From the NCBI GenBank assembly GCA_021815285.1, contig JAKAHE010000032.1, positions 1 to 13,848 of the forward strand: 13,848 bases of DNA. The letters run 5' to 3'. The notes beneath the pieces were generated by a model, which was not told where the DNA came from, made no database searches, and saw only the letters and a list, made by a program, of their open reading frames with translations. This DNA comes from Nitrospirota bacterium (lineage in GTDB: Bacteria; Nitrospirota; JACRHJ01). Position 1 is the first letter of the stretch. Every line of letters begins with the position of its first letter. Shown in pieces: positions 1 through 7,375 of this stretch. Position numbers and translations under genes: made by a program.

Positions 1-97
1 TCATAGGCCAGATAGAGTATGCCCGAGAGGCGTTAATCAGCCAGTCGATTCTCGTGGTGATGAAGTTGTCCTCGAAGCGCCCTTCTATCAGTCCCAT
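1..97 (-). CDS. nuoB: NADH-quinone oxidoreductase subunit B, N-terminal part (runs off the window)
   Basis: Only the first 32 codons are present; the gene continues beyond position 1. The peptide starts MGLIEGRFEDNF and continues through ITTRIDWLIN to SIWPM, matching the usual NuoB N-terminus just before its conserved cysteine region. NuoB carries cluster N2, the last iron-sulfur centre before quinone, in the peripheral arm of complex I. The cluster-binding cysteines lie outside the window. The ATG at 95-97 lies inside the end of nuoA, so the two genes overlap by 10 bp, which suggests translational coupling. Identification rests on the N-terminal match and on the nuoA-nuoB order. Confidence 0.85.
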   Translation of the reverse strand, partial: MGLIEGRFEDNFITTRIDWLINASRAYSIWPM

Positions 98-471
98 TCG
101 AGAGCTCCCTTTTTCCAGGCATAAAAATATCCGACCAGGAGTATAGCGATGAATACAAGCATTTCGATAAAACCGTACAAGCCAAGCCTGTTGAAGGTAA
201 TCGCCCAGGGATACATGAATACCGCTTCGAGGTCGAACAGGACGAAGAGCATGGCGATGATATAGAATCGGACGGAGAACTGCTCCCTTGCGTCGCCGAC
301 AGGCGGACAGCCGCACTCGTAAGGAGAGAGCTTCGATGGATCCGGACGGCTTGGCCTTAGAAGTATACCTATAGATATAGTGAAGACGCCGAAAGCGAAG
401 GCCACGGCCAGGTAGATTACGACGGGCCAGTATTCAAGCGGAAAAAGAGTTCCGGGCGCCTGCGTCAACAC
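88..471 (-). CDS. nuoA: NADH-quinone oxidoreductase subunit A
   Basis: A 127-residue membrane subunit of proton-pumping complex I, of normal length for NuoA. Three hydrophobic helices are visible at about residues 15-38, 67-88 and 96-118. The loop after the first helix carries the family signature: YECGCPP, then GDAREQFSVRFY and FDLEAVFMYPWA. This loop contains the conserved cysteine near the quinone site and the acidic FDLEAVF segment. The start is uncertain: GTG at 469-471 lies only 3 nt after a GGAGG, while the next codon, TTG at 466-468, lies 6 nt after it. The gene is first in an operon continuing into nuoB and has a near-consensus promoter about 75-100 bp upstream. Confidence 0.95.
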   Translation of the reverse strand: MLTQAPGTLFPLEYWPVVIYLAVAFAFGVFTISIGILLRPSRPDPSKLSPYECGCPPVGDAREQFSVRFYIIAMLFVLFDLEAVFMYPWAITFNRLGLYGFIEMLVFIAILLVGYFYAWKKGALEWD

Positions 472-545
472 AAACCTCCAGAAAAACTCGTTTTGCCTTG
501 ACTGTATTTATAAAACTAATGACAGGATTAATCAGACCGTCCGGT

Positions 546-574
546 ATATTATTCCAAAAGCCGGAACGTGTCAA
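546..574 (-). promoter_or_regulatory. Sigma70-type promoter of the nuo operon
   Basis: On the minus strand, TTGACA (569-574) is separated by exactly 17 nt from TAATAT (546-551). The start of transcription should fall near 539, giving a leader of about 70 nt before nuoA. The rest of the 472-705 interval is AT-rich; I see no ORF of useful length and no convincing GC-stem terminator for the upstream zinc-ribbon gene. Confidence 0.75.
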
Positions 575-705
575 GGGGAAATCAAGGAATTTTTAAAATA
601 AAAAAGCTTTTATGAAATTATAAACAAATATTTATAGGTATATCCTGCTTCCCATGCGATTTAATTGATGTCCTGAAAATTGCAGATCTAACTTGACTGT
701 AAATA

Positions 706-912
706 TCAGCTCCAGAGCGGCCCCTCGTCGTCTTCCATATCCTCGAAAGACTCCGAGAGCGGGCGCGCGATTATCTTTTCAAAACCCTCACCGCAGTCCT
801 GGCAGCGCCAGTGGTATATTACCCAGTATTCTTCGTCGGTCTCCATCTCCGACTCTTCTTCTTCCAGAAGTTCGCTCCCGCCGCAGAACGGGCACATTAC
901 CGGCTCCATCAT
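706..912 (-). CDS. Small acidic zinc-ribbon protein, function unknown
   Basis: A 68-residue protein if translation starts at the ATG at 910-912. That start has an AAGGAG 8 nt upstream and lies 22 nt after the stop of the MglA-like GTPase. An in-frame start at 975 would extend into the GTPase gene and is less likely. Two CxxC knuckles are visible, CPFC (Cys7, Cys10) and CQDC (Cys37, Cys40), separated by an acidic stretch rich in Glu and Asp, as in a zinc ribbon or rubredoxin-like fold. The C-terminal tail is also strongly acidic. I do not recognise the family. Its position last in the GTPase unit suggests co-expression, but a shared function is only an inference. Confidence 0.7.
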   Translation of the reverse strand: MMEPVMCPFCGGSELLEEEESEMETDEEYWVIYHWRCQDCGEGFEKIIARPLSESFEDMEDDEGPLWS

Positions 913-934
913 ACCTTCCGCTCCTTGCGTGTTT

Positions 935-2335
935 TCAAAACCATTTCTTTTTCGTGGAACCCATACCGCCGCCAAGATTCTTAAGCGCGTCTTCCAACCG
1001 GTCGTTCAAATCGGACATGTTCTTTTTCAACTCGCGCACATTTTCAAGCACAGACAGCATGAACTGGTCGTGCCCCTCAAACGCCTCTCTTAGCTTGCGT
1101 TCTATTAATTCACCCTGCGCGCGGGGGTCAAACTCCGGGGCCGCCTTTTTCTTCTCTTTTAAACCGGCTATTTCCCGCGAAAGCGCCGCAATGCCTTCCT
1201 CGATTTTCGCCGCGCCAAGCCCGGCGTCCGGCGCAGAGTTTGCCTTTTCTTTCAAGCCTGCCACCTCGCGGGCGAGAACCGCCATCCCTTCCTCGATTTT
1301 TGTCATATGTTCGATTAATGGCATTATATCAAAATCAGGCCTGTTTGTCGCCGCCGGAGCCGGCTCCGGCGAGATTTTTGGGGATTTCTGGGTTCTGAGA
1401 ATTTCCAGGGAAGGTTCGGGCCGTTCATGCTCTATTTCGAACTCTCCCGGGGCGTCGGACAGATCGACGGCTCCGGCAGTCCCCGCCGATTGGGCCTTGA
1501 GCTTCGCCTCCTCCGCCTCCCTGCCCTGACGCATGTTATCGAAGAAAACCTCCGCCTGGACGACATCCGCCAGGGTTATCGACTCCATTTTGTCAAGTAT
1601 GGATTCCGGCTCGTTTTTGCCGGATTCACTTGAGCCTTCGCGTATGGAGGAGCCAAGCTCAAGTTCATAAGCCTCCTCCGGAGGGTTTTCCATGGTTTTA
1701 GGCTCGAATATATCCGGCGGAAGCTCTTTTATCCCTGAGTCCATCAGCGTGTGCTTGCGCTTCAGATCCTTTATGAGAAGGGATACTATACCCTTGAATG
1801 TCTCCATAACGCCCGCGCCGCTTACCGCGGAGGCTTCATAAGCCGGGGCCTTGCGGTAATTTACTTTTTCGTCGAGCGAAACCGTATCCATGATATTCGG
1901 CAGGTCGCGCTTGTTCCACTGGAACACTATTGGGATGCTTTCCGGGTCCAGGCCATTTTCCAGGAGGTTCAGCTTCATGTCCTCGATGCTTTCAAGGTTC
2001 TTCGATATGACGTCAGTCTGGGAATCGGCGACGAAGACAACGGAGTCTGCGCCCTTCAGGACAAGCCTCCTGGTAGCGCTGTAAAAGACCTGTCCTGGAA
2101 CCGTATAGACCTGGAAGCGAACCTTGAAACCCTGCACCACGCCGAGTTCGACCGGCAGAAAATCGAAGAAGAGCGTCCTGTCCGCCTCCGTGGCGAGGGA
2201 GATCATCTTGCCGCGCTTCTTCGGGTTCATTTTTGTATAGATATGCTGAAGATTGGTCGTCTTGCCGCAAAGACCGGGGCCGTAATAGACGACCTTTGCG
2301 ACGATTTCCTTCGTGGCGTAATTTATTAATACCAT
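935..2335 (-). CDS. MglA-family small GTPase with long C-terminal extension
   Basis: 466 residues. Residues 1-195 match MglA, the Ras-like polarity GTPase of Myxococcus: P-loop GPGLCGKTTN (19-28), the ADRTLFFDFLP segment with Arg53, TVPGQ (78-82), NKRD (141-144) and EASAVSG (167-173). Thr78 replaces the aspartate of classical small GTPases; Arg53 and Gln82 match the intrinsic catalytic residues described for MglA. MglA itself is about 195 residues, so about 270 residues are added here: a low-complexity Pro/Glu/Ser region, a duplicated helix (346-364 and 377-395), and a likely coiled coil (about 405-452) ending in a glycine-rich, basic tail. The start is ATG with GGAG just upstream. It lies 55 bp after the YihY-like gene. 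A role in polarity, motility or surface organisation is plausible but not shown, and no mglB lies nearby. Confidence 0.85.
   Translation of the reverse strand: MVLINYATKEIVAKVVYYGPGLCGKTTNLQHIYTKMNPKKRGKMISLATEADRTLFFDFLPVELGVVQGFKVRFQVYTVPGQVFYSATRRLVLKGADSVVFVADSQTDVISKNLESIEDMKLNLLENGLDPESIPIVFQWNKRDLPNIMDTVSLDEKVNYRKAPAYEASAVSGAGVMETFKGIVSLLIKDLKRKHTLMDSGIKELPPDIFEPKTMENPPEEAYELELGSSIREGSSESGKNEPESILDKMESITLADVVQAEVFFDNMRQGREAEEAKLKAQSAGTAGAVDLSDAPGEFEIEHERPEPSLEILRTQKSPKISPEPAPAATNRPDFDIMPLIEHMTKIEEGMAVLAREVAGLKEKANSAPDAGLGAAKIEEGIAALSREIAGLKEKKKAAPEFDPRAQGELIERKLREAFEGHDQFMLSVLENVRELKKNMSDLNDRLEDALKNLGGGMGSTKKKWF
1151..1300 (-). repeat. Intragenic duplication in the MglA-like tail
   Basis: Two 57-bp segments (1244-1300 and 1151-1207) encode KIEEGMAVLAREVAGLKEK and KIEEGIAALSREIAGLKEK, 31 residues apart. 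The protein copies differ at four positions and the DNA has diverged further, so this is an old duplication kept as an amphipathic helix, not a recent slippage product. Confidence 0.75.
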
Positions 2336-2390
2336 ATTGCTCCAGAAGTTTTTTGGTTATACCGGAATACGCGAGATTAATTTTATAATC

Positions 2391-3218
2391 TTACGGCCTT
2401 TTTTTCAAGCCGATTCTATGTTTTCTGCGAGCCCGCACGTATAAGCCTTCGGCAACAAGAAGAAATATCGTCGCGGAATAATACACCCATACCATAAAGA
2501 GTATTATCGTCGTGAACGAGCCATACAGGCTGAGCGTTCGCATCCTCCCGACATACCAGGCGAAGAATATCTTTGCCGCCTCCCACAGCAGCCCGGCAAC
2601 TATCCCGCCGGTAGCCGCCTCCCTTATGCCTATTTTCCTCCTCGGGAGCAGAAGATACAGAAGCGTAAAGGAAACGCACGTCAGAACCACCGGGACGGCC
2701 TTTACAAGCAGGGTTGCGGTAAGAAACGGCAAGGCCCTCGACGAACCGAAAACGTCCTCGTGCTTCCGGATAAAGGTGGGAATGTAAGTCAGCCAGAACG
2801 ACACCGTGAAAAGCAGGCCCGAAAATATCACGAGCGCAAAGGACGTAAGTCTCGAACTGAAGAACCTCAGGCGGTTCAACGAGCGAAAAACGCGGTTTAT
2901 TGAATACTCAAGCGAGCTGAAGACGAGGCTTCCCACCCAGAGGAATATTACGAAGCTTATAGACCCCGCGCCGCGCCATGCGGCCATGCGGTCTATCTCG
3001 CTCCCGAGGCCCGGGCCAATAACAGGGTATGCGCTGTGCACGAACTGTATAACCGCCTGGCGCATGTCCAGGTGCCTGCCAAGCGCCATTGCGGATACAC
3101 GCATCACGAAGAATATAAGCGGAACAAAGGAGAGAATCGCATAGAACGATATGGCCGCGGAAAGGTAAATGCAACCGTCCTTGAAATACAGCCTAAATGC
3201 CGAAAGGACGGTTTTCAA
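2391..3218 (-). CDS. YihY/BrkB-family integral membrane protein
   Basis: 275 residues, usual for the family. About six membrane helices are visible, roughly residues 18-45, 85-105, 125-148, 165-190, 200-222 and 232-258. Family signatures are the N-terminal AAISFYAILSFVPLIFF and the C-terminal LYGSFTTIILFMVWVYYSA followed by TIFLLVAEGLY. The tail is basic and cytosolic. The start is TTG (3216-3218), overlapping the der stop as TTGA, with AAAGGA about 10 nt upstream inside der, so it is probably translationally coupled to der. The family is often called ribonuclease BN in databases; that name came from a misassignment and no nuclease motif is visible. Its molecular role (transport or envelope function) is not established. 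Confidence 0.85.
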   Translation of the reverse strand: MKTVLSAFRLYFKDGCIYLSAAISFYAILSFVPLIFFVMRVSAMALGRHLDMRQAVIQFVHSAYPVIGPGLGSEIDRMAAWRGAGSISFVIFLWVGSLVFSSLEYSINRVFRSLNRLRFFSSRLTSFALVIFSGLLFTVSFWLTYIPTFIRKHEDVFGSSRALPFLTATLLVKAVPVVLTCVSFTLLYLLLPRRKIGIREAATGGIVAGLLWEAAKIFFAWYVGRMRTLSLYGSFTTIILFMVWVYYSATIFLLVAEGLYVRARRKHRIGLKKRP

Positions 3219-4588
3219 TATTCCGGTGTCCTTTCGCGCCCGTCTTCCCGCTTGCGTTTTTTAAGGAAAATCCTCACCGGGTTGCCGGTAAACGGATGCC
3301 TCTCCCTCAGCCTGTTCTCAAGGTAACGCAGATACGAAAAATGGACGCCTTCGGGGCGGTTCACGAAAAAGACAAACGTCGGAGGCGATACGCCAACCTG
3401 CGTCCCGAAATAGAATTTCACCCTGCGGCCCTTGAACATCCCCGGCGCCTGCGCCTTTACGGCGGAATCGAGTATCTCGTTGAGCTCCGGCGTAGATACT
3501 CTCTTTTTTCCATGTTCCACAACCTCGTCCACCAGTTCGTAGAGCTTTCCGATTCTCTGCTTCGTAAGCGCGGATATTGCTACCACCGGCGCATAGTCCA
3601 GGTATTTCATCTCCTCCCGGACTCTTTTCACGTAATCGTCGAACGTCTTGTCGCCCTTTTCGAGCAGGTCCCATTTGTTCAGCGCGATGATTATCCCCTT
3701 CCCTTCCTCGTGCGCTATGCCGCCTATCTTCTTGTCCTGTTCCGTAACGCCCTCGAAGGCGTCTATCAGAAGTATAGCCGCGTCGCACCGCTCCACGGCC
3801 TTCAGGGCGCGGATTACGCTGTATTTCTCTATCCCGGAGGTTATTTTTCCCCTGCTCCTCAGCCCGGCGGTATCCACGAAATTATATGTCTTGCCGTAAA
3901 ATTTCACCAGGGTATCGACCGGGTCCACGGTGGTTCCGGGGATGGGGCTTGTAACCGCCCTTTTCTGCCCCGTAAGGGCGTTTAAAAGCGTGGATTTGCC
4001 TACGTTCGGCCTGCCGATTATCGCAATGTTTGATACCGGAGTCTCATCCTCTTTCTCTTCCGTCTCCGGCGGGAGGAGTTCCAGCACGCGGTCCATAAGC
4101 TCCGTAAAACCCGGGCCGTGCAGGGCCGAAACCGGGAAAATCTCATCCGCGCCGAGGCTGTAGAAATCGTAGATTTCCCCTTCGAGCTTCGGGCCGTCCA
4201 CCTTGTTCACGCAATATACCACCGGCTTCCCGGATTTCCTGAGCGCCTCGGCCACCTTCTGGTCTGCGGCGGAAAGGCCTTCGCGAGCGTCGGTCATGAA
4301 TATTATGATGTCCGCCTCCCGCACGGCAAGCTCTGTCTGCTCCCTCATCTGCGCCGGTAGACCGGCCTCAGGCCCGCTAACCGCAGCCCGGCCGCTATCG
4401 GGCTCGAAGCCGCCCGTGTCGATAACCGTAAAACGCCTTCCCTCGTAGACCGCGGCGGCATAATTCCTGTCGCGGGTTACGCCCGGAATGTCCTCGACCA
4501 CCGCGAGCTTCTTTTTCAATATCCTGTTGAACAGCGTGGACTTGCCTGCATTAGGCCTTCCGACTATCGCAACCGTGGGGATACTCAA
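3215..4588 (-). CDS. der: Ribosome assembly GTPase Der (EngA)
   Basis: Two tandem GTPase domains followed by a KH-like domain, the arrangement unique to Der, which acts in maturation of the large ribosomal subunit. Numbering from the TTG at 4586-4588 (457 residues): domain 1 has GRPNAGKS (10-17), DTGG (57-60) and NKVD (128-131); domain 2 has GRPNVGKS (192-199), DTAG (239-242) and NKWD (304-307); the KH-like part spans about 353-438 and is followed by a basic tail. I chose the TTG because it follows a GGAGGG by about 9 nt and gives the normal LSIPTVAIVGRPN N-terminus. The open frame extends to 4744, but those extra 52 residues have no Der character and would cross the divergent promoter. It is the first gene of the unit with the YihY-like and MglA-like genes. 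Confidence 0.95.
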   Translation of the reverse strand: MSIPTVAIVGRPNAGKSTLFNRILKKKLAVVEDIPGVTRDRNYAAAVYEGRRFTVIDTGGFEPDSGRAAVSGPEAGLPAQMREQTELAVREADIIIFMTDAREGLSAADQKVAEALRKSGKPVVYCVNKVDGPKLEGEIYDFYSLGADEIFPVSALHGPGFTELMDRVLELLPPETEEKEDETPVSNIAIIGRPNVGKSTLLNALTGQKRAVTSPIPGTTVDPVDTLVKFYGKTYNFVDTAGLRSRGKITSGIEKYSVIRALKAVERCDAAILLIDAFEGVTEQDKKIGGIAHEEGKGIIIALNKWDLLEKGDKTFDDYVKRVREEMKYLDYAPVVAISALTKQRIGKLYELVDEVVEHGKKRVSTPELNEILDSAVKAQAPGMFKGRRVKFYFGTQVGVSPPTFVFFVNRPEGVHFSYLRYLENRLRERHPFTGNPVRIFLKKRKREDGRERTPEY

Positions 4589-4624
4589 GTTATTAAACCC
4601 TCCCAAGCAAGGAAAACATATTTG

Positions 4625-4651
4625 ATTATCATAACACGCCCGTTTATTCAA
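4625..4651 (-). promoter_or_regulatory. Weak candidate promoter for der
   Basis: On the minus strand, TTGAAT (4646-4651) is followed after 15 nt by GATAAT (4625-4630), with an overlapping TATGAT at 4628-4633. Spacing is short, so this is tentative. It lies in the 148-bp gap between divergent der and the amidase gene. Confidence 0.3.
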
Positions 4652-4674
4652 TGGAAATGATTTCGTTTTCACTG

Positions 4675-4704
4675 TTGACTTAGGTGCCGGACAGGGGTTA
4701 AAAT
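4675..4704 (+). promoter_or_regulatory. Sigma70-type promoter of the amidase gene
   Basis: TTGACT (4675-4680), an 18-nt spacer and TAAAAT (4699-4704). Transcription should start near 4711, giving a leader of about 26 nt before the ATG at 4737. GGGGAG (4726-4731) is the ribosome-binding site. Confidence 0.7.
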
Positions 4705-4736
4705 AAACCGCATTTTGCGATACCCGGGGAGTAATA

Positions 4737-6587
4737 ATGCGCATTCACAGGCCGTTTTTTTACCTGTTTATATTCGCTTTAATCCTTGCTCAGTCAGCCT
4801 TTTTCCAGGAACAGGCCCTTGCCGGGCCGAAGCCGCGCAGGGCATATGACGCCGCGCGGGCGGATTATGCCAGGCTCCTCAAAGACAAGAAAAGACAGAA
4901 GCTAAGAAGCGCCTGGGAAATCTGTATCAATCGCTTCGACAGAATCTCGTCCTCCTCGCGCGGCACAAAATACGCAAGACTGGCAAGTTATTACAGCGCC
5001 GAGGCGAGAGAGAGGCTGTATAAAATATCGCGCGTCCACAGCGACCTCGTCCGGGCCGGAAGGGCCTATTTAAGATGCGTAAAGGATTATCCGAAGTCGC
5101 GGGAGGCGGCAAAGGCGAGAAAAAGGCTGAAGGCCCTCGGGATTGCACCGGACAGGCTCGCTGCCCGCAAATCAACCGGTTCCGTAGTGTACGAGCGCCC
5201 GGCATTGAAAGGCAATAGACGGGGGCGGGTAATAACGCTTTCAAGGGCCTCCCGCCCGGTCAACGACGGAATCCTCACGTCTTCACTGACACCTGCGGCG
5301 GTTCAGGGAAACACCCCGGAGACTGCTCAGGGGGCGGATTCCACCAAGCCGGACACCGAGAAAAAGCTCGTCCGGATAAACGAGATCCGCCACTGGTCGA
5401 ATGTAGGATATACCAGGGTTGTCATAGACATGGACGGCGAGGCTGGTTATACGTCGGGCAGGCTGAAAAATCCCGACCGCCTCTTCTTCGACCTGAAAAA
5501 CGCTTACCTGCCGAAGGGCCACGAGGACGTTTCAATCGACGTAAACGACGGCGTATTGAGGAGAATCCGGGCCAGCCAGTATAACGCCGACACCGTGCGG
5601 GTGGCGCTCGACCTTGCGAGCATAGCGTCCTCAAGGACTTTGATGCTCCAGAACCCGACAAGGCTGATTATCGACGTAAGCGGAAAGAGCCAGCCGATAA
5701 ACACGGTCTGCCGGACGGATGTTCCAGGAGAGGGATATAAAAACATGTCCTCTCACGCGCCGAAGCAAAAAACTTCCGAACCCCAAAAAACAGCCCCGGC
5801 TTCCGTTCCCGCGCCCGCTCCAGCCGCGTTCGCGCCGGCAACAACCGCATCCGCCGCTTCCGTGGCAGCAAAACCCGCCTCCAGGCCGCAGCCCTGCGGC
5901 ATCGGCACGATAGTCATAGATCCCGGCCACGGCGGCAAGGACACCGGGGCAATCGGCTGCAACGGCCTGTACGAGAAGAACGTGGTGCTGGACATCGGGC
6001 TCAGGCTCAGGAAAATAATTCGCAGGAACTTCAACTGCAAGGTCGTAATGACCAGGGACAGAGACGTCTTCATACCACTGGACGAGCGGCCCGGAATCGC
6101 AGTGCAGAACGACGCAGACCTCTTCATTTCCATCCATGCCAACGCCAGCAGGGATCCTGCGGCCCACGGAATAGAGACCTATCTCCTGAACCTCACGAAA
6201 GACAGGCATATCATGCAAGTGGCAGAGCGCGAGAACATGACGGAACTGAAGAGCATGGGGCCGCTCGAAGCCATACTGAAAGACCTCATCCTCGACAGCA
6301 AGCGGGACGACTCCCTGAGGCTCGCCCACTGCGTCCAGTCGTGCCTGATATCCGACCTGCGGAAATACGACGTGAAAAACAAGGGGGTGAAACAGGGGCC
6401 GTTCCTCGTGCTCTACGGCGCGAGCATGCCGAGCATTTTAACCGAAGTCGGATTCATAACCAACCCGGAGGAAGAGGCGCGCCTGGCCCGGCCTGCGTAC
6501 CGCCAGAAAATCGCCCAGGCGATATTCGACGGCATAAAGAAATACCTCCGGAACCCCAGCGTGACTGCATACCAGACGCCGAGATGA
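4737..6587 (+). CDS. N-acetylmuramoyl-L-alanine amidase with TPR-like, AMIN and Amidase_3 parts
   Basis: 616 residues. A signal peptide (residues 1-29; hydrophobic core FYLFIFALILAQSAFF, predicted cut after QALA) sends it to the periplasm. Residues about 34-134 are helical and TPR-like, with a TolA/YbgF flavour (AYLRCVKDYPKSREAAKARK). Residues 212-316 are an AMIN domain (VRINEIRHWSN through PTRLIIDVSG), which in AmiB/AmiC targets septal peptidoglycan. A Pro/Ala linker (about 340-385) leads to the Amidase_3 domain (389-604). Its zinc ligands are His398 in DPGHGG, Glu413 in LYEKN and His467 in SIHAN, with catalytic Glu570 in TEVGF. It should cleave the bond between MurNAc and L-Ala during cell separation. 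AmiC family members are usually shorter, about 400-450 residues; the N-terminal helical part accounts for the difference. It is transcribed away from der. Confidence 0.93.
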   Translation: MRIHRPFFYLFIFALILAQSAFFQEQALAGPKPRRAYDAARADYARLLKDKKRQKLRSAWEICINRFDRISSSSRGTKYARLASYYSAEARERLYKISRVHSDLVRAGRAYLRCVKDYPKSREAAKARKRLKALGIAPDRLAARKSTGSVVYERPALKGNRRGRVITLSRASRPVNDGILTSSLTPAAVQGNTPETAQGADSTKPDTEKKLVRINEIRHWSNVGYTRVVIDMDGEAGYTSGRLKNPDRLFFDLKNAYLPKGHEDVSIDVNDGVLRRIRASQYNADTVRVALDLASIASSRTLMLQNPTRLIIDVSGKSQPINTVCRTDVPGEGYKNMSSHAPKQKTSEPQKTAPASVPAPAPAAFAPATTASAASVAAKPASRPQPCGIGTIVIDPGHGGKDTGAIGCNGLYEKNVVLDIGLRLRKIIRRNFNCKVVMTRDRDVFIPLDERPGIAVQNDADLFISIHANASRDPAAHGIETYLLNLTKDRHIMQVAERENMTELKSMGPLEAILKDLILDSKRDDSLRLAHCVQSCLISDLRKYDVKNKGVKQGPFLVLYGASMPSILTEVGFITNPEEEARLARPAYRQKIAQAIFDGIKKYLRNPSVTAYQTPR

Positions 6588-6588
6588 T

Positions 6589-6607
6589 TTCAACCGCGCC
6601 GGTTGAA
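6589..6607. repeat. Perfect inverted repeat after the amidase stop, over the truA -35 box
   Basis: TTCAACCG, loop CGC, CGGTTGAA: an 8-bp perfect stem starting 1 nt after the amidase TGA. No T-run follows, so it is not a canonical terminator. Its right arm contains the TTGAA of the truA -35 element, so it could be an operator, a weak transcript end or both. Confidence 0.55.
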
Positions 6608-6632
6608 CATGCGCCCGCCTTTGTTGTAAAAT
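6603..6632 (+). promoter_or_regulatory. Promoter of truA-uvrC, predicting a leaderless mRNA
   Basis: TTGAAC (6603-6608), an 18-nt spacer and TAAAAT (6627-6632), the same architecture as the amidase promoter. The -10 box ends 6 nt before the truA ATG (6639-6641), so transcription should begin at or next to the A of ATG. There is no purine-rich Shine-Dalgarno sequence before this ATG, which agrees with leaderless initiation. Confidence 0.55.
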
Positions 6633-6638
6633 ATCCTT

Positions 6639-7373
6639 ATGAAAAACATAAAAATCATCCTCGAATACGATGGCACGGGATTCTCCGGATGGCAGTTCCA
6701 GCCTGACCGGCGCACCCTCCAGGGGGAGTTCGAGGCCGCCGTAAAAAAAATATCCGGGGAAGACCTCCGCGTTACCGCGTCCGGCAGGACTGATGCCGGC
6801 GTCCACGCGCTTGGCCAGGCGGTGAACTTCAAGACCGGCTCGGAAATGGACGCCGCCGCATGGCAGGGAGCGCTGAATCACTTCCTTCCCCCGGAGATGC
6901 GGGCTCTTGAGGCGGCGGAAGTCCCTAGGGACTTCAACGCGCGCTACGACGCAAAAGGCAAGCAATACGGGTATATAATCCTCAACCGCCGCGTCCCCTC
7001 GCCGCTCAAGCGCAATTACTCCTGGCACGTCCCGGCGCCGCTTGATATTTCAGCCATGAAGAATGGCGCGATGCACCTCATAGGCGAGCACGACTTCACT
7101 TCCTTCAGGGCCGTGAACAGCGACATAGTTAATCCCGTCAGGACGCTCAGGACTCTGGAAATCATGCCGGACGGGAACAGGATTTTCTTTTCGCTCGAGG
7201 CGGACGGTTTTTTGCGCCACATGGTGCGGACTGTGGTCGGGACGCTGGTCGAAGTCGGCAAAGGGCGTTTCGCCCCGGACGACGTAAAAGACATGCTGGA
7301 GGCAAAAGACCGTTCCAAGGCCGGCCCGACCGCACCGGGACAGGGACTGTATATGGTAAGCGTGCAATATTAG
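6639..7373 (+). CDS. truA: tRNA pseudouridine(38-40) synthase TruA
   Basis: 244 residues, normal for TruA, which isomerises uridines 38-40 in the tRNA anticodon arm. The N-terminus IKIILEYDGTGFSGWQ and the motif ASGRTDAGVHALGQ are family signatures; Asp52 in GRTDAG is the catalytic nucleophile. Further matches are the central KQYGYIILNR, the segment GEHDFTSFRAV and the C-terminal GFLRHMVRTVVGTLVEVGKG. It is complete and intact. uvrC follows after 2 nt, so the two form an operon. Initiation may be leaderless, since the start follows the promoter closely and lacks a visible ribosome-binding site. Confidence 0.96.
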   Translation: MKNIKIILEYDGTGFSGWQFQPDRRTLQGEFEAAVKKISGEDLRVTASGRTDAGVHALGQAVNFKTGSEMDAAAWQGALNHFLPPEMRALEAAEVPRDFNARYDAKGKQYGYIILNRRVPSPLKRNYSWHVPAPLDISAMKNGAMHLIGEHDFTSFRAVNSDIVNPVRTLRTLEIMPDGNRIFFSLEADGFLRHMVRTVVGTLVEVGKGRFAPDDVKDMLEAKDRSKAGPTAPGQGLYMVSVQY

Positions 7374-7375
7374 GT

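Noticed and set aside
595..620. AAAAGCTTTT palindrome as a terminator for the zinc-ribbon gene
   Set aside because: It is a short AT-only symmetry with no GC stem, so not a credible intrinsic terminator.
913..975. Longer form of the zinc-ribbon protein starting at 975
   Set aside because: It would overlap the end of the GTPase gene. The ATG at 912 has a clear AAGGAG, and the extra residues are only the shifted-frame reading of the GTPase C-terminus.
693..1529. 278-codon plus-strand open frame opposite the MglA-like gene
   Set aside because: It is the antisense shadow of a well-supported gene, with Ser/Pro-rich composition, no recognisable domain and no ribosome-binding site.
4370..4410. AGCCCG/CGGGCT inverted repeat in der near a slightly long loop after DTGGFEP
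   Set aside because: The stem is only 6 bp and the loop length varies naturally in Der, so there is not enough to call an insertion element.
4589..4744. N-terminal extension of der by 52 residues from an ATG at 4744
   Set aside because: The added sequence has no Der similarity, crosses the divergent amidase promoter and start codon, and has no ribosome-binding site. The TTG at 4586-4588 has a GGAGGG at proper distance and gives the standard N-terminus.
5631..6329. 232-codon minus-strand open frame opposite the amidase
   Set aside because: Antisense shadow: the amidase frame carries clear domains and catalytic residues, while this frame shows none.
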